Origin: CAZDXJ01 sp964509475
Lineage (GTDB): Bacteria > Pseudomonadota > Gammaproteobacteria > Methylococcales > Methylomonadaceae
Direction: 5' to 3'
NCBI GenBank assembly: GCA_964509475.1
Contig: CAZDXJ010000005.1
Location: 1 to 64,000, forward strand
Length of the DNA stretch: 64,000 nucleotides
How positions within the stretch are numbered: position 1 is the stretch's first letter; the number at the start of each line of letters is the position of its first letter. The notes beneath the pieces are model-generated. The model had not been told where the DNA came from, searched no databases, and saw nothing but the letters and a program-made list of their open reading frames with translations. The position numbers and the translations under genes were made by a program. Shown here piece by piece: positions 39,538-47,724 of the stretch.

Positions 39538-39888
39538 ATGGTCAGAGAAACAGAGCGACATGATGTTGACAAAGCTTTTGTCATGCAACGCAAACTTTGT
39601 CTTGAACAGCTTGATTCCAAGAAAAGGATGGAGCTTATAGCGATTATTGACAAAATTGCCGGTGTCGAGGAAGTGTCGATTACGGAAGAGCGTATACTCA
39701 ATATTCGCTATGATGCGGCACGTGTGCATATCAAGCGAATAGAAGCGGTTATCGAACAGTGTGGATGCAGGGTTCGGCAGGATTGGTGGAACCGCTGTAA
39801 ATTGATTTTTTATCGTTTCACGGACAGCAATGCAAAAGCAAACGCTGTGTATCACCCCGGTTGTTGTAACAAACCTCCCAGAAAATAA
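39538..39888 (+). CDS. Small HMA-fold-like protein without CxxC
   Basis: From the ATG at 39538 (with GTGGAG upstream) the protein is 116 aa. The middle shows the beta-alpha-beta pattern of heavy-metal-associated domains: KIAGVEEVSITEERILNIRYD, then IKRIEAVIEQCGC. The metal-binding CxxC loop is missing; Cys residues are at the helix end (CGC) and the C-terminus (GCC). It follows the copper ATPase, which lacks its own HMA domain, so a regulatory or docking role is possible. A GTG at 39526 would extend it. Function unproven. Confidence 0.6.
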   Translation: MVRETERHDVDKAFVMQRKLCLEQLDSKKRMELIAIIDKIAGVEEVSITEERILNIRYDAARVHIKRIEAVIEQCGCRVRQDWWNRCKLIFYRFTDSNAKANAVYHPGCCNKPPRK

Positions 39889-39926
39889 TATCTCAGTATC
39901 TGCGCGAAATTGCTCTATCGTTGTAA

Positions 39927-40102
39927 CGACTCACCCGGTTGTGTTGTAGCCGGCGCAGGTCATTGATTTATCAGGACACGTGCATACATCCCTGTCGTTC
40001 GGCATAACATCCCAAGTTAGGCAAGCCCAGCCCTTCCACGGAAGAGCTGGGTTTGCCTGATAAATCAACAACCTGCACCGGCTTTTCAGAGGGGGTGAGT
40101 CG
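39927..40102. mobile_element. MITE-like element with about 49-bp inverted ends
   Basis: The left end (39927-39974) and right end (40056-40102) are inverted copies. They share CGACTCACCC at the tips and GCAGGT, then TTGATTTATCAGG inside, with a variable stretch between. The centre holds a REP-type hairpin (40021-40056) also found elsewhere in the window. There is no coding capacity, so it would be a non-autonomous element. I could not identify a target-site duplication. Confidence 0.65.
40021..40056. repeat. REP-type hairpin copy 1 (AGCCCAGC family)
   Basis: An interrupted palindrome based on GCAAGCCCAGC and its complement, with CTTCC and GGAAG in the stem. Four more copies are at 49566-49603, 54836-54870, 55160-55195 and 59516-59550. 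This copy sits inside the MITE-like element. Confidence 0.7.
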
Positions 40103-40320
40103 ATACGAGATATTCCCTTGTTATTGATAAGGTAGTTGAAAGTTCAAGCCCACTAACGTTAAAATCACAAAGCTCCTGGGCCGAGTGCAATATTTTGTCT
40201 GGACGCTAAATAAACAGGGAACAGTCATCCAGGTATGTAATCGGTGGGACTTGAGGTCGGCGTTTAATCGTAACTGCCTTTGTTGTTTTTTGAATGGATT
40301 GGTGAATCGGGAGATTGGTT
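40103..40320. other. Spacer upstream of the DUF2380-like gene
   Basis: Outside the element, the spacers 39889-39926 and 40103-40320 contain no convincing gene. The minus-strand reading frame at 40206-40478 overlaps the DUF2380-like gene and has no family features. A GGGAG ribosome site sits at 40309-40313. Confidence 0.4.
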
Positions 40321-40859
40321 GTGAATGTTAAAACAAATATCTGGAGATACCCGATATATGGTTTGGTTACGTTATTATGCCTTGGCAGTGTCGATTTGTG
40401 TGCGCGGACTAAAATAGCAATTCTTGATTTTGAACTTAAAGACTTGACCTTGGCTCCTCGACTACCAGAAGAAATCAAGCGTACCGCATCTATAAAACCA
40501 TTATTGGAAAAAGCCGGTTACGGAATTGTCAGTATCGATCACGCAAGCCAAGGGGGGGCGCAGACAGTGGTATTGGATATTTGTTTGCTCATAACGATGT
40601 TGCGGCAAAACTGGGAAAACAATTTGGTGCTGATTATGTATTAGTCGGTAGATTGCACAAACCCAGTTTTTTGTTTGCTTATTTGATGGGTCATTTAATT
40701 AGAGTCAACGATGCCAAGTTGATCGGTAACTATGTTTCTGAGACAAAAGGGACTGACAAAAAACTGATGTTAAAAACGGTGGAAAGTCTCGCTGTAAAAA
40801 TAGACAAAACACTGGATAATCGTTATATACCTTCTTCTAAAAAGATAAAAATCAAATAA
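40321..40859 (+). pseudogene. DUF2380-like protein gene split by a frameshift in a G tract
   Basis: Frame 1 (GTG start at 40321, with GGGAG upstream) encodes a signal peptide, then KIAILDFELKDLTL and so on. Frame 3 from about 40560 encodes ADSGIGYLFAHNDVAAKLGK, GADYVLVGRLHKPSFLFAYL and a normal end. Joined, they match DUF2380 family proteins, common in methylotrophs. The break lies at a run of seven G (40552-40558). Adding one G or removing two restores one frame of about 180 aa; removing one G meets a stop. It may be a sequencing error, a true mutation or phase-variable slippage. Function of the family unknown. Confidence 0.7.
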
Positions 40860-41009
40860 GAAACATAAAATTCAATGCATATAGCCATTTGTACGTGCTA
40901 TCAATAATGATGTTTACAAGCACTCCCAAGTGGCGTGGTTTATGAAAGTGAAATCATGCCCTTGATGTCGAGGCTGATGTAAACGTTACAAGTTACTGGA
41001 ACTCAATCG

Positions 41010-42251
41010 ATGAAAGCTATAAAAAATATCGCCATCATAGGCGGTGGTCCGGCATCGAGTACGCTGGCGACCCTGTTATGCCGAAAGGGCTGTAAAGTTG
41101 TTATTTTCGCAACTTCCGGGCAAGCGCCGATTCTGGTTGGTGAATCATTAGTGCCGATGATTGTACCCATGCTACAAGATTTGGGTGTAGAACAGGAAGT
41201 TGCCGTTTATAGCGTATTAAAACCGGGGGCTTGTTTTACTTATAATGCGAAGGAGGTTTTTGAATTTCGGTTTAGTGACAATCCCAACGATCTGCCGGCC
41301 TATGCGTATAATGTGTTGCGTAAGGAATTCAATGCCACCTTGTTGGCGAATGCGCAAAAAGCCGGAGCTAAATTAATTGACAGAAAAGTGCAATTGAGCC
41401 GGATGGGTAGGACGGACAAGATAAAACTCGATGCCCAGTCGCTTCAGGAAGCCGCCGGTTGTTGGGATGCCGAAGAGCCGGATTTGATCGTTGACGCGGC
41501 GGGCCGGGCCAATTTGATTGGCCGCCTTCTGGATATACCCATGCAAAAAGGGCCAAGACAGGATGTTGCCCTGTTTGCTCATGTCGATGGCACCGAGCTT
41601 GTTGATCCGGGTTATGTACACAATGATCGCTTGCAACAGGGATGGTGCTGGCGTATCCCTTTGCCGGGCCGGGTTTCACTGGGATTTGTTGTACCAGCGG
41701 ATTATGCAGCGGAGCATGGTGAATCTGCGCAGCAACAATATGATCGATTATTGGCTGAAGATCCGGTTTTGCAGCAATTGGCGCCGGATGCCAAACGTTT
41801 GACACCTGTGTTGCGGTTCAATAATTATCAATCCCTTTCCAGGCGGTTATCGGGTAAAAATTGGGTTATGCTCGGTGATTCCGGCGGTTTTGTTGATCCG
41901 GTTTTTTCCAGTGGCTTGTTAATTGCAATGGACAGCGCTTATAAACTGGCCGATGTTCTGTTGCGGCACAAACCCTTACCACATTATGAAAGCACAATAA
42001 AACAGCACTTGCAAGCGTGGTTTGAAATTGTCGGGCATTATTATGATGGCCGGCTGATGACCAGCATAAAAATAGGTCAGACTTTGGCCGATACCCGATC
42101 CGGCCGTTTGATGGTGCCCTGGATCAGTAAGCATATGAGCCGGATTTTCAGCGGTGCAGCAGCGAGTAAACGTTTCAGTCTGTATATGTTACGGTTTTTG
42201 GTAAAATACGGTCTACGTGGTAAAGATCCAAGAGTCTATCATATTAAATAA
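41010..42251 (+). CDS. Flavin-dependent halogenase-like enzyme
   Basis: A 413-aa FAD enzyme. The FAD fold IIGGGPASSTLATLL is at residues 9-23, followed by the VGESLVPMI segment typical of halogenase-like flavoenzymes. Residues W212-C-W214-R-I-P form the WxWxIP motif that marks flavin-dependent halogenases; it blocks monooxygenase turnover. The second FAD region is VMLGDSGGFVDPVFSSG. Many such enzymes act on substrates held on a carrier protein, and an ACP is encoded next. Related reductases share the fold, so the chemistry needs proof. It starts a five-gene set on one strand. The spacer 40860-41009 has no gene. Confidence 0.78.
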   Translation: MKAIKNIAIIGGGPASSTLATLLCRKGCKVVIFATSGQAPILVGESLVPMIVPMLQDLGVEQEVAVYSVLKPGACFTYNAKEVFEFRFSDNPNDLPAYAYNVLRKEFNATLLANAQKAGAKLIDRKVQLSRMGRTDKIKLDAQSLQEAAGCWDAEEPDLIVDAAGRANLIGRLLDIPMQKGPRQDVALFAHVDGTELVDPGYVHNDRLQQGWCWRIPLPGRVSLGFVVPADYAAEHGESAQQQYDRLLAEDPVLQQLAPDAKRLTPVLRFNNYQSLSRRLSGKNWVMLGDSGGFVDPVFSSGLLIAMDSAYKLADVLLRHKPLPHYESTIKQHLQAWFEIVGHYYDGRLMTSIKIGQTLADTRSGRLMVPWISKHMSRIFSGAAASKRFSLYMLRFLVKYGLRGKDPRVYHIK

Positions 42252-42398
42252 GCGACAACTCCGGGACAGAATATAAAACCTGATCATAACGGGCTTTTTA
42301 CATTCCTTGAGACAACAGTTGAAACATTCTTTTATTTTTTCATACCGTGATGAGCACCGGAATTTATTGCGGTAACGAAACCAGATGGATTTATTCTG

Positions 42399-42671
42399 AT
42401 GAACCAAGCTGAAATCCAGGCGGAAGAAATCGCTGTGCGTTTATGCGCTTTTTTGCGTGACAATATTTTGGCTCCAGATGTTGCAATTGCGCCCGATACC
42501 GATCTGAATCTTATTGGCGTGGATTCTTTTTCACTGATGGAAATCATATTGTTTATCGAACGTTGTTATGGCCTGGTATTACCGCCTGAATCCCTGACAC
42601 CGGAAAATATAACCAGCATCGATAGCCTCAGTCGTTATTGCGCATCACGATTGAATCAAACCGATGTTTGA
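42399..42671 (+). CDS. Acyl carrier protein
   Basis: A 90-aa acidic four-helix carrier. The phosphopantetheine site is the Ser in GVDSFSLMEI, preceded by PDTDLNLI. It is stand-alone, not part of a synthase, and lies between the halogenase-like gene and a condensation-type gene, which it overlaps by eight bases. It most likely holds the building block on which the other enzymes act. A phosphopantetheinyl transferase must come from elsewhere. The 42252-42398 spacer shows no gene. Confidence 0.9.
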   Translation: MNQAEIQAEEIAVRLCAFLRDNILAPDVAIAPDTDLNLIGVDSFSLMEIILFIERCYGLVLPPESLTPENITSIDSLSRYCASRLNQTDV

Positions 42672-43977
42672 ACAAAGTTTCGTATACCCGGAGCGTATGG
42701 TGCTCAACGGGATAGATTATTTTTTATTGCAATTGGATCGACTTATGGCGCGTTCCTGTAAACGTCATAATGTCTGTACATTCGTTGTCCGTTTACAGGG
42801 GACATTGGATCATGAGAGCCTACAACGCCAGCTCGCTGCACATCCAGCTTACCGATGGATAAACCGCTTGCGTCTTCGGCATGTGCCGTTCAAGCATGCG
42901 CAATGGCTTGTTGATAAACAGGCAAAGCTTCCCGCGCTCAAATCCTACCCGCTTGCCGAGACGCAAGATTTACCTCATGAGTTGCTGGCTACTGCTTTAC
43001 ACATTGAACGGCAAGCGCCTTTTAAAGTTGATTTGCTTCAGTTTCCGGAAAAATCTTCCCTATTGATATTTACCTGGCATCATGCCTTGATGGATGCGCA
43101 CGGGGGCGAATTGTTCATCCGGCATTTGGGTGTTCCAGGGCGATCAAATCCCGGATTTTGGGAAAAGCCCTCCGAACTGATGCTGCCCTTTATTGAGCAA
43201 GCCAGAATCGCCCGGGATATGAAACGGTTTCTTTTTGAAACTTCAAAACCGCCATTGCTGACGTTATATCGGGAAAAAACGCCTAGGCCGGTGTTGCGTT
43301 ATCGGGTGTTGTCCCTTTCCAAACAACAAACGCACGCTATTGACGAGCGGGCGCGGCAGTTGGGTACAGGTTTTCTGATCAGCTTGTTTTATTTGGCGGC
43401 AAGCGCTTATGCGGTTGCCCGCATTCAACAGCAACGCGGTGTTGCATTGGATGATCTGCTGGTTCCGGTACCGCAGGATCGGCGCCGCAGAGGCGCGCAA
43501 GAGCCATTGTTTGGTAATCGGGTCAGTTTTCTTTTTTATCGTATTCCTGCTGGCGTTTTGCTGGATTTACGACAATGCACGGCTGCGCTGATCGAACAGA
43601 TGCGTGATCGGATAAGTTCAAAAAGTCCCCAACACTACTTACTCATGATGGACGGGTTACGGCGTATGCCAGGCTTGTTGTACCGGTTTTTACTTAAATC
43701 GCCCACCCAGGGCTTGATGGGCAGTTTTTTTTATTCGGATACCGGTGATTGCCTGCCGAACTGCGATCAACTGTTTGGTTTGCCGATCAGCAGTGCCATA
43801 CATTATCCGCCCAATGTGTATCCTCCCGGTATGACCTTTGTATTCAGCCGCTTTCGTGGTGCATTGCAAATCACTTGCGCTTATATGGAACAAGTGATTG
43901 AGGCGCGTGAAGTCGAACAATTATTTCGGGATTTGGGTTTTGCATTGCTTGCCGAAGAGGGGACGGATGCAGTGTGA
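42664..43977 (+). CDS. Stand-alone condensation-type acyltransferase
   Basis: A 437-aa member of the CoA-dependent acyltransferase/condensation superfamily. The catalytic HHxxxD motif is present as HHALMDAHGG. Farther on are VPVPQDRRRR and GNRVSFLFYRIP, in the place of the family's DFGWG-like region. Such enzymes move an acyl group from a carrier to an amine or alcohol. No adenylation or thiolation domain is attached, so it probably works with the ACP encoded just upstream. Substrate unknown. The next gene starts 11 bp inside its end. Confidence 0.8.
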   Translation: MFEQSFVYPERMVLNGIDYFLLQLDRLMARSCKRHNVCTFVVRLQGTLDHESLQRQLAAHPAYRWINRLRLRHVPFKHAQWLVDKQAKLPALKSYPLAETQDLPHELLATALHIERQAPFKVDLLQFPEKSSLLIFTWHHALMDAHGGELFIRHLGVPGRSNPGFWEKPSELMLPFIEQARIARDMKRFLFETSKPPLLTLYREKTPRPVLRYRVLSLSKQQTHAIDERARQLGTGFLISLFYLAASAYAVARIQQQRGVALDDLLVPVPQDRRRRGAQEPLFGNRVSFLFYRIPAGVLLDLRQCTAALIEQMRDRISSKSPQHYLLMMDGLRRMPGLLYRFLLKSPTQGLMGSFFYSDTGDCLPNCDQLFGLPISSAIHYPPNVYPPGMTFVFSRFRGALQITCAYMEQVIEAREVEQLFRDLGFALLAEEGTDAV

Positions 43978-45211
43978 TATTGTGATTGTCGGTGCCGGAG
44001 CTGCCGGTATTGCAGCCGCCGTGGCAGCGTCGGAATCCGGCTTGCGGGTGATTTTGGTCGAGCGCTATGGTTTTGTGGGTGGTTTGGCGACCAGTGCGAT
44101 GGTGGGAACGCTTTGCGGGCTTTATTATCGCAGCCGGCAGGGACCGCGCTATGCCGTGCAAGGATTTGCCCGTGAATTTGCTGAACGTATGCTGGCCGAA
44201 TATGACCGTCAACCGGTCATGGCGACTGAGGGATTGTATTTTTTACCTTATCAGGCCGATGCGTTTCATCAGCAGGCGGTGCAATGGCTTGTCCAGTCCG
44301 GCGTACAACTCATCCTGCATGGTATGGTTACCGATGTAACTATTGATGTGGAAAGGATTGTCCGGTTGACCGTGCATGGCATCAATCAGCGTTTTGATTT
44401 ATTCCCCAAAGCGGTCGTGGATTGCAGCGGTAATGCCCAAATATCGCGTCTGGCCGGATTGGAATGTTATGAAGCCCCGGATTATCAGGCGGGGGCCTTT
44501 GTTTTCCAGGTCACGGGTTTGCCGGTCATGCCAGAATACACATTGGCGCTTAATTTGATACGCTGGATTAAACGGGGTATTGAATGTGGCGATTTAGAAT
44601 CCGGTTGTGAACGGCTGTCCATCGTGCCGGGGAGCTTTGTACAGGGTTCTTCTGCCTTGTTTAAATTGGGCCTGGATGTATTGTCCGGTAGCCAATGGAT
44701 GAATCCAACCGATTATGAACGGATCGCGCGAACGCGCAGTTACGGAATTATCGCTTATTTACGGCGCACGGAGCGGTTATTGGCTGATTTGCATATCAGC
44801 GCAATGGCAACGCAGGTTGGCATTCGTTCCGGTCCCCGTCCGCAAGGTCTAAAATTACTCGATAGCCGGCAGCTGCTTGCATGTGCCAAGCCGGATGATG
44901 GCGTAGTGATTGCGGCTTGGCCGATTGAATACTGGAGAGGCCAGCGCAAGCCGGAAATGGAATATTTCAGCATGGACGATTTTTATCTGGTGCCCGCACC
45001 GGCTTTGGTTTCCCGGTTTGTTAAAAACCTGTTTTTTTCCGGCCGGGCTTTTTCGGCAACTGAACGGGCCATGGCTTCTGCGCGGGTGATAGGAACCTGT
45101 CTGGGAACCGGTTACGCTTCCGGCAAGCTGGCGGCCGCTTATATAACGGAGGGTAATTGGCAAACTGCAATAACCGGAATTCGCGAGCGCCAGGTTTTTG
45201 CCGAAGATTGA
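43967..45211 (+). CDS. FAD-dependent oxidoreductase (FAD_oxidored-like)
   Basis: From the ATG at 43967 it is 414 aa. The N-terminal FAD fold IVGAGAAGIAAAVAASESGL is followed by ERYGFVGGLATSAMVGTLCG, which is typical for the PF12831-like group. The end contains FFSGRAFSATERAMASARVIG, the usual C-terminal FAD contact. Members oxidise or reduce varied substrates and several occur in biosynthetic clusters. The position between the condensation-type gene and the ligase suggests it modifies the tethered substrate. The reaction cannot be read from sequence. Confidence 0.8.
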   Translation: MQCDIVIVGAGAAGIAAAVAASESGLRVILVERYGFVGGLATSAMVGTLCGLYYRSRQGPRYAVQGFAREFAERMLAEYDRQPVMATEGLYFLPYQADAFHQQAVQWLVQSGVQLILHGMVTDVTIDVERIVRLTVHGINQRFDLFPKAVVDCSGNAQISRLAGLECYEAPDYQAGAFVFQVTGLPVMPEYTLALNLIRWIKRGIECGDLESGCERLSIVPGSFVQGSSALFKLGLDVLSGSQWMNPTDYERIARTRSYGIIAYLRRTERLLADLHISAMATQVGIRSGPRPQGLKLLDSRQLLACAKPDDGVVIAAWPIEYWRGQRKPEMEYFSMDDFYLVPAPALVSRFVKNLFFSGRAFSATERAMASARVIGTCLGTGYASGKLAAAYITEGNWQTAITGIRERQVFAED

Positions 45212-45213
45212 TT

Positions 45214-46662
45214 ATGTCGACCTATCAAATACTTGAACAGGCGGTCGATAGTTGGCCGCAATATCCCGCTATCATCGATAGCCAGGGTTCGATGAGTTAT
45301 AGCGAATTGTATAAACAAACCGAAGCCTTAAGGAAAAAATTAATGCAGGCCGGTTTGAAGCCCTGCATGGGTTTGGGCGTCATGGGGCGGAATGGTCGTT
45401 TTTTTGTCGCCGCAATGTTGGCCGGTATGGCCTGTGGTGCCACGGTACTGCCCTTGTCGCCTCAACTGAAAAAGGCGGAAATGAGCCAAATTCTGCAAGA
45501 CACCGGCTTACATGCGGTTTTGGATGATGGCAGTGGTTTACTCGTTATACAAGGCCGTCCCTTGGCGATACCCTTTGCGGATCAAATGACCCGTTTCACC
45601 TGGACAGGAGCGGTATTGGACAAGGCAATGACCGGCTTATCGGATGCGGCGTTTATCCGTTATACCTCGGGAACGACCGGTCGCAGCAAAGGTGTGGTTT
45701 TATCGCACCGGCGTATATTGGAGCGGGTTGCGGTGACCCAAAAGGCATTATCCCTGGAACCGGGTGATGCTGTACTCTGGGTTTTACCGATGGCGTTTCA
45801 TTTTTTGGTCAGTATTTTGGTTTATATCCGCAGTGGCGCCGCTATCATCGTCTGTAAGGATTTGCTGGCACAAACCTTGATTGATGCCGCCAATCAGTAC
45901 AAAGCCACCTTGTTATATGCTTCGCCCATGCATTTCCGGCTGTTAGCGGCGGATTTGTCCGGTAAACGCATGCCCACGCTTCGATATGCGATATCCACGT
46001 CATCGGCCATTCCAGCTGCCATTGCCAAGTCGTTCAGGAAGCGCTTTGACAAGCCACTCGCTCAAGCCTATGGCATTATCGAGGCGGGATTGCCCTTATT
46101 GGACAATTTATCGGATGCGGCTTGTCTGGAAACGGTGGGCTTTCCGGTTGATGGCTTTGAAGTTGCTTTACTCGATGACGATTTTTCGACACCGGTTGGA
46201 ACCGATCAGGTTGGACATCTGGCGGTAGAAGGCCCGGGAATGTTCGATGCCTACCTGAAACCCTGGCAGTCGGCCGGACACGTGATGAAAAAGGGTTGGT
46301 TTATGACTGGAGATTTGGCCCGCTATGATGCAACGGGCCGGATTATTGTATGTGGACGCAAAAAAAACCTGATCAATGTTTCCGGTAACAAGGTTTTTCC
46401 TGAAGAAGTTGAAGCCGTATTAAACAGTCATGCGGATATTGCCGATTGCCGGGTTTTTGGCGGAAATCACCCGCTTATGGGGGAAATTGTCTGTGCCGAA
46501 GTCGTTATGGCTGAGGGGGTGATACTCGATTCGGAAAAGATTCTGCGTTTTTGCCGGGACAGACTTTCCACCTACAAGGTTCCCCAACGCTTGCAACAGG
46601 TCAATCGTATTGAATATACGCGCAGTGGCAAGATAAAAAGAATGCTGGAAGCCAGAGGATAG
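45214..46662 (+). CDS. AMP-forming acyl-CoA/ACP ligase
   Basis: A 482-aa ANL-superfamily enzyme that activates a carboxylic acid with ATP and loads it onto CoA or a carrier. The P-loop YTSGTTGRSKG, the AYGIIEAG motif, TGDLARYD and the C-terminal catalytic Lys in SGKIKRML are clear. It starts two bases after the oxidoreductase stop (ATG at 45214), so it closes the operon. It is the best candidate to load the ACP encoded at 42399. Substrate class (aryl, fatty or amino acid) unknown. Confidence 0.9.
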   Translation: MSTYQILEQAVDSWPQYPAIIDSQGSMSYSELYKQTEALRKKLMQAGLKPCMGLGVMGRNGRFFVAAMLAGMACGATVLPLSPQLKKAEMSQILQDTGLHAVLDDGSGLLVIQGRPLAIPFADQMTRFTWTGAVLDKAMTGLSDAAFIRYTSGTTGRSKGVVLSHRRILERVAVTQKALSLEPGDAVLWVLPMAFHFLVSILVYIRSGAAIIVCKDLLAQTLIDAANQYKATLLYASPMHFRLLAADLSGKRMPTLRYAISTSSAIPAAIAKSFRKRFDKPLAQAYGIIEAGLPLLDNLSDAACLETVGFPVDGFEVALLDDDFSTPVGTDQVGHLAVEGPGMFDAYLKPWQSAGHVMKKGWFMTGDLARYDATGRIIVCGRKKNLINVSGNKVFPEEVEAVLNSHADIADCRVFGGNHPLMGEIVCAEVVMAEGVILDSEKILRFCRDRLSTYKVPQRLQQVNRIEYTRSGKIKRMLEARG

Positions 46663-46665
46663 AAA

Positions 46666-46780
46666 GTGCCAATATTTGAAATACAAGGAAATACAAGGAA
46701 ATAAGCTCAGACCGGTAGAGCAGAAAAATTTCTCGCTCGAAAAGGAACTGCAATCTCTCATTGAAGAAAATCTGGAGGTT
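46666..46780 (+). pseudogene. Truncated 5' remnant of a DUF5655-type gene
   Basis: Four bases after the ligase stop, GTG at 46666 opens PIFEIQGN, then a 10-bp tandem duplication (ATACAAGGAA twice, 46681-46700) shifts the frame. Skipping one copy gives KLRPVEQKNFSLEKELQSL and IEENLEVIL, the well-conserved start of proteins carrying a DUF5655-like domain. The match ends exactly where a MITE-like copy begins (46780). The rest of the gene is gone. The family recognition is from memory of its N-terminus. Confidence 0.6.
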
Positions 46781-46853
46781 ATACTCCGCACGCTCATGGA
46801 TGCGGAAAATGAACCGACCATCAGGGCGCGAAACGCCTGTCACCTGAAGTATA
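46780..46853. mobile_element. MITE-like element A (TATACT family), 74 bp
   Basis: It begins TATACTCCGC and ends GAAGTATA, so the tips are inverted. Its interior (CGGAAAATGA, GGGCGC, ACGCCTGTCA) closely matches the left part of element B at 49434. It truncates the gene remnant at 46666. The remainder of the 46663-47064 spacer has no gene. Confidence 0.65.
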
Positions 46854-47064
46854 ATTGCCGCTTCTTTTTACTGCTGGTGATGCGAGGCGTTAAGCGACTG
46901 AATATTTTTCCGTATTTTGTTGATTGGATCGCTTTTTACAGCGGATTTTCACTTTGCGGGGGATAATTTCTTGGCCGTTTGTCTGTTTTACGGCTAGACT
47001 TAGACCGATAATATACATTCAAGTTATGATGTCAGTTTATTATTCATTATTCAGGCGGAAAAAT

Positions 47065-47661
47065 ATGGATTTAAAAACAGCAAAACGATTCATTTTTTTA
47101 TCACTTTTGATCAGTCAAAGTATATGGGCCGGGCATTCGGAACAGGAACCGAACAATAACGCTGGTGCTGCTAATCCTTATATTTTGGGGATACCCATGA
47201 GCGGGGATATCGCTTATGGCGAGGAAGACTGGTTTTATTTTGAAACACTGGTGGATCATCTGTTTCTGGATATTTTCCGGAGGGGTGAGTTTTTGCAAAT
47301 CGAGGTGTTCAACAGTGATCTGGAGTTGATTTTTACAGGCGGTGGCGGGCAGTCACAGATTGCCAATATCGGTTTGGAAAAAGCAGGAAGATATTATATC
47401 CGGCTGCGTGGGCACAACAGTGAATATGAATTTACGGCCCGTTTAAGCGATGAGCCGGTTTGTAACGGCTGTGAAGCCATGCGGGGCAATAACGCGACCT
47501 TTGATCCGAATACCGGGATGGTGTTTATACGCACGATTGATGTTTTTGATATTTTTGGTGGACGCGTGCCTTATGAAGTGGAATTGAAACAACTGCCACA
47601 AAAAAATGCTTCGGAACCACTTAAATTTGAATTGATCAGAGCCGAGCGCATTTTTAAATAA
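47065..47661 (+). CDS. Secreted protein with pre-peptidase C-terminal-like fold
   Basis: From the ATG at 47065 (AGGCGG upstream) the protein is 198 aa with a signal peptide ending at IWAGHSEQEPNNN. The EQEPNNNAGAANP start, DIAYGEEDWFYFE and AGRYYIRLRGHNSEYEF match the beta-sandwich of pre-peptidase C-terminal (PPC-like) domains. These usually accompany secreted proteases or adhesins, but no catalytic domain is attached. A C-x2-C pair lies in VCNGCEAM. Function unknown; the upstream frame from 46924 crosses the spacer and is not used. Confidence 0.7.
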   Translation: MDLKTAKRFIFLSLLISQSIWAGHSEQEPNNNAGAANPYILGIPMSGDIAYGEEDWFYFETLVDHLFLDIFRRGEFLQIEVFNSDLELIFTGGGGQSQIANIGLEKAGRYYIRLRGHNSEYEFTARLSDEPVCNGCEAMRGNNATFDPNTGMVFIRTIDVFDIFGGRVPYEVELKQLPQKNASEPLKFELIRAERIFK

Positions 47662-47724
47662 GCCCATGTTTTGTTGGAAAATGAGTCTTTGTAAACCACT
47701 CATTTTCCAGCCACATCGGATAGG

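Noticed and set aside
46681..46700. CRISPR or microsatellite reading of the tandem ATACAAGGAA
   Set aside because: Only two 10-bp units without spacers; it is better explained as a small duplication inside a gene remnant. I saw no CRISPR array anywhere in the window.
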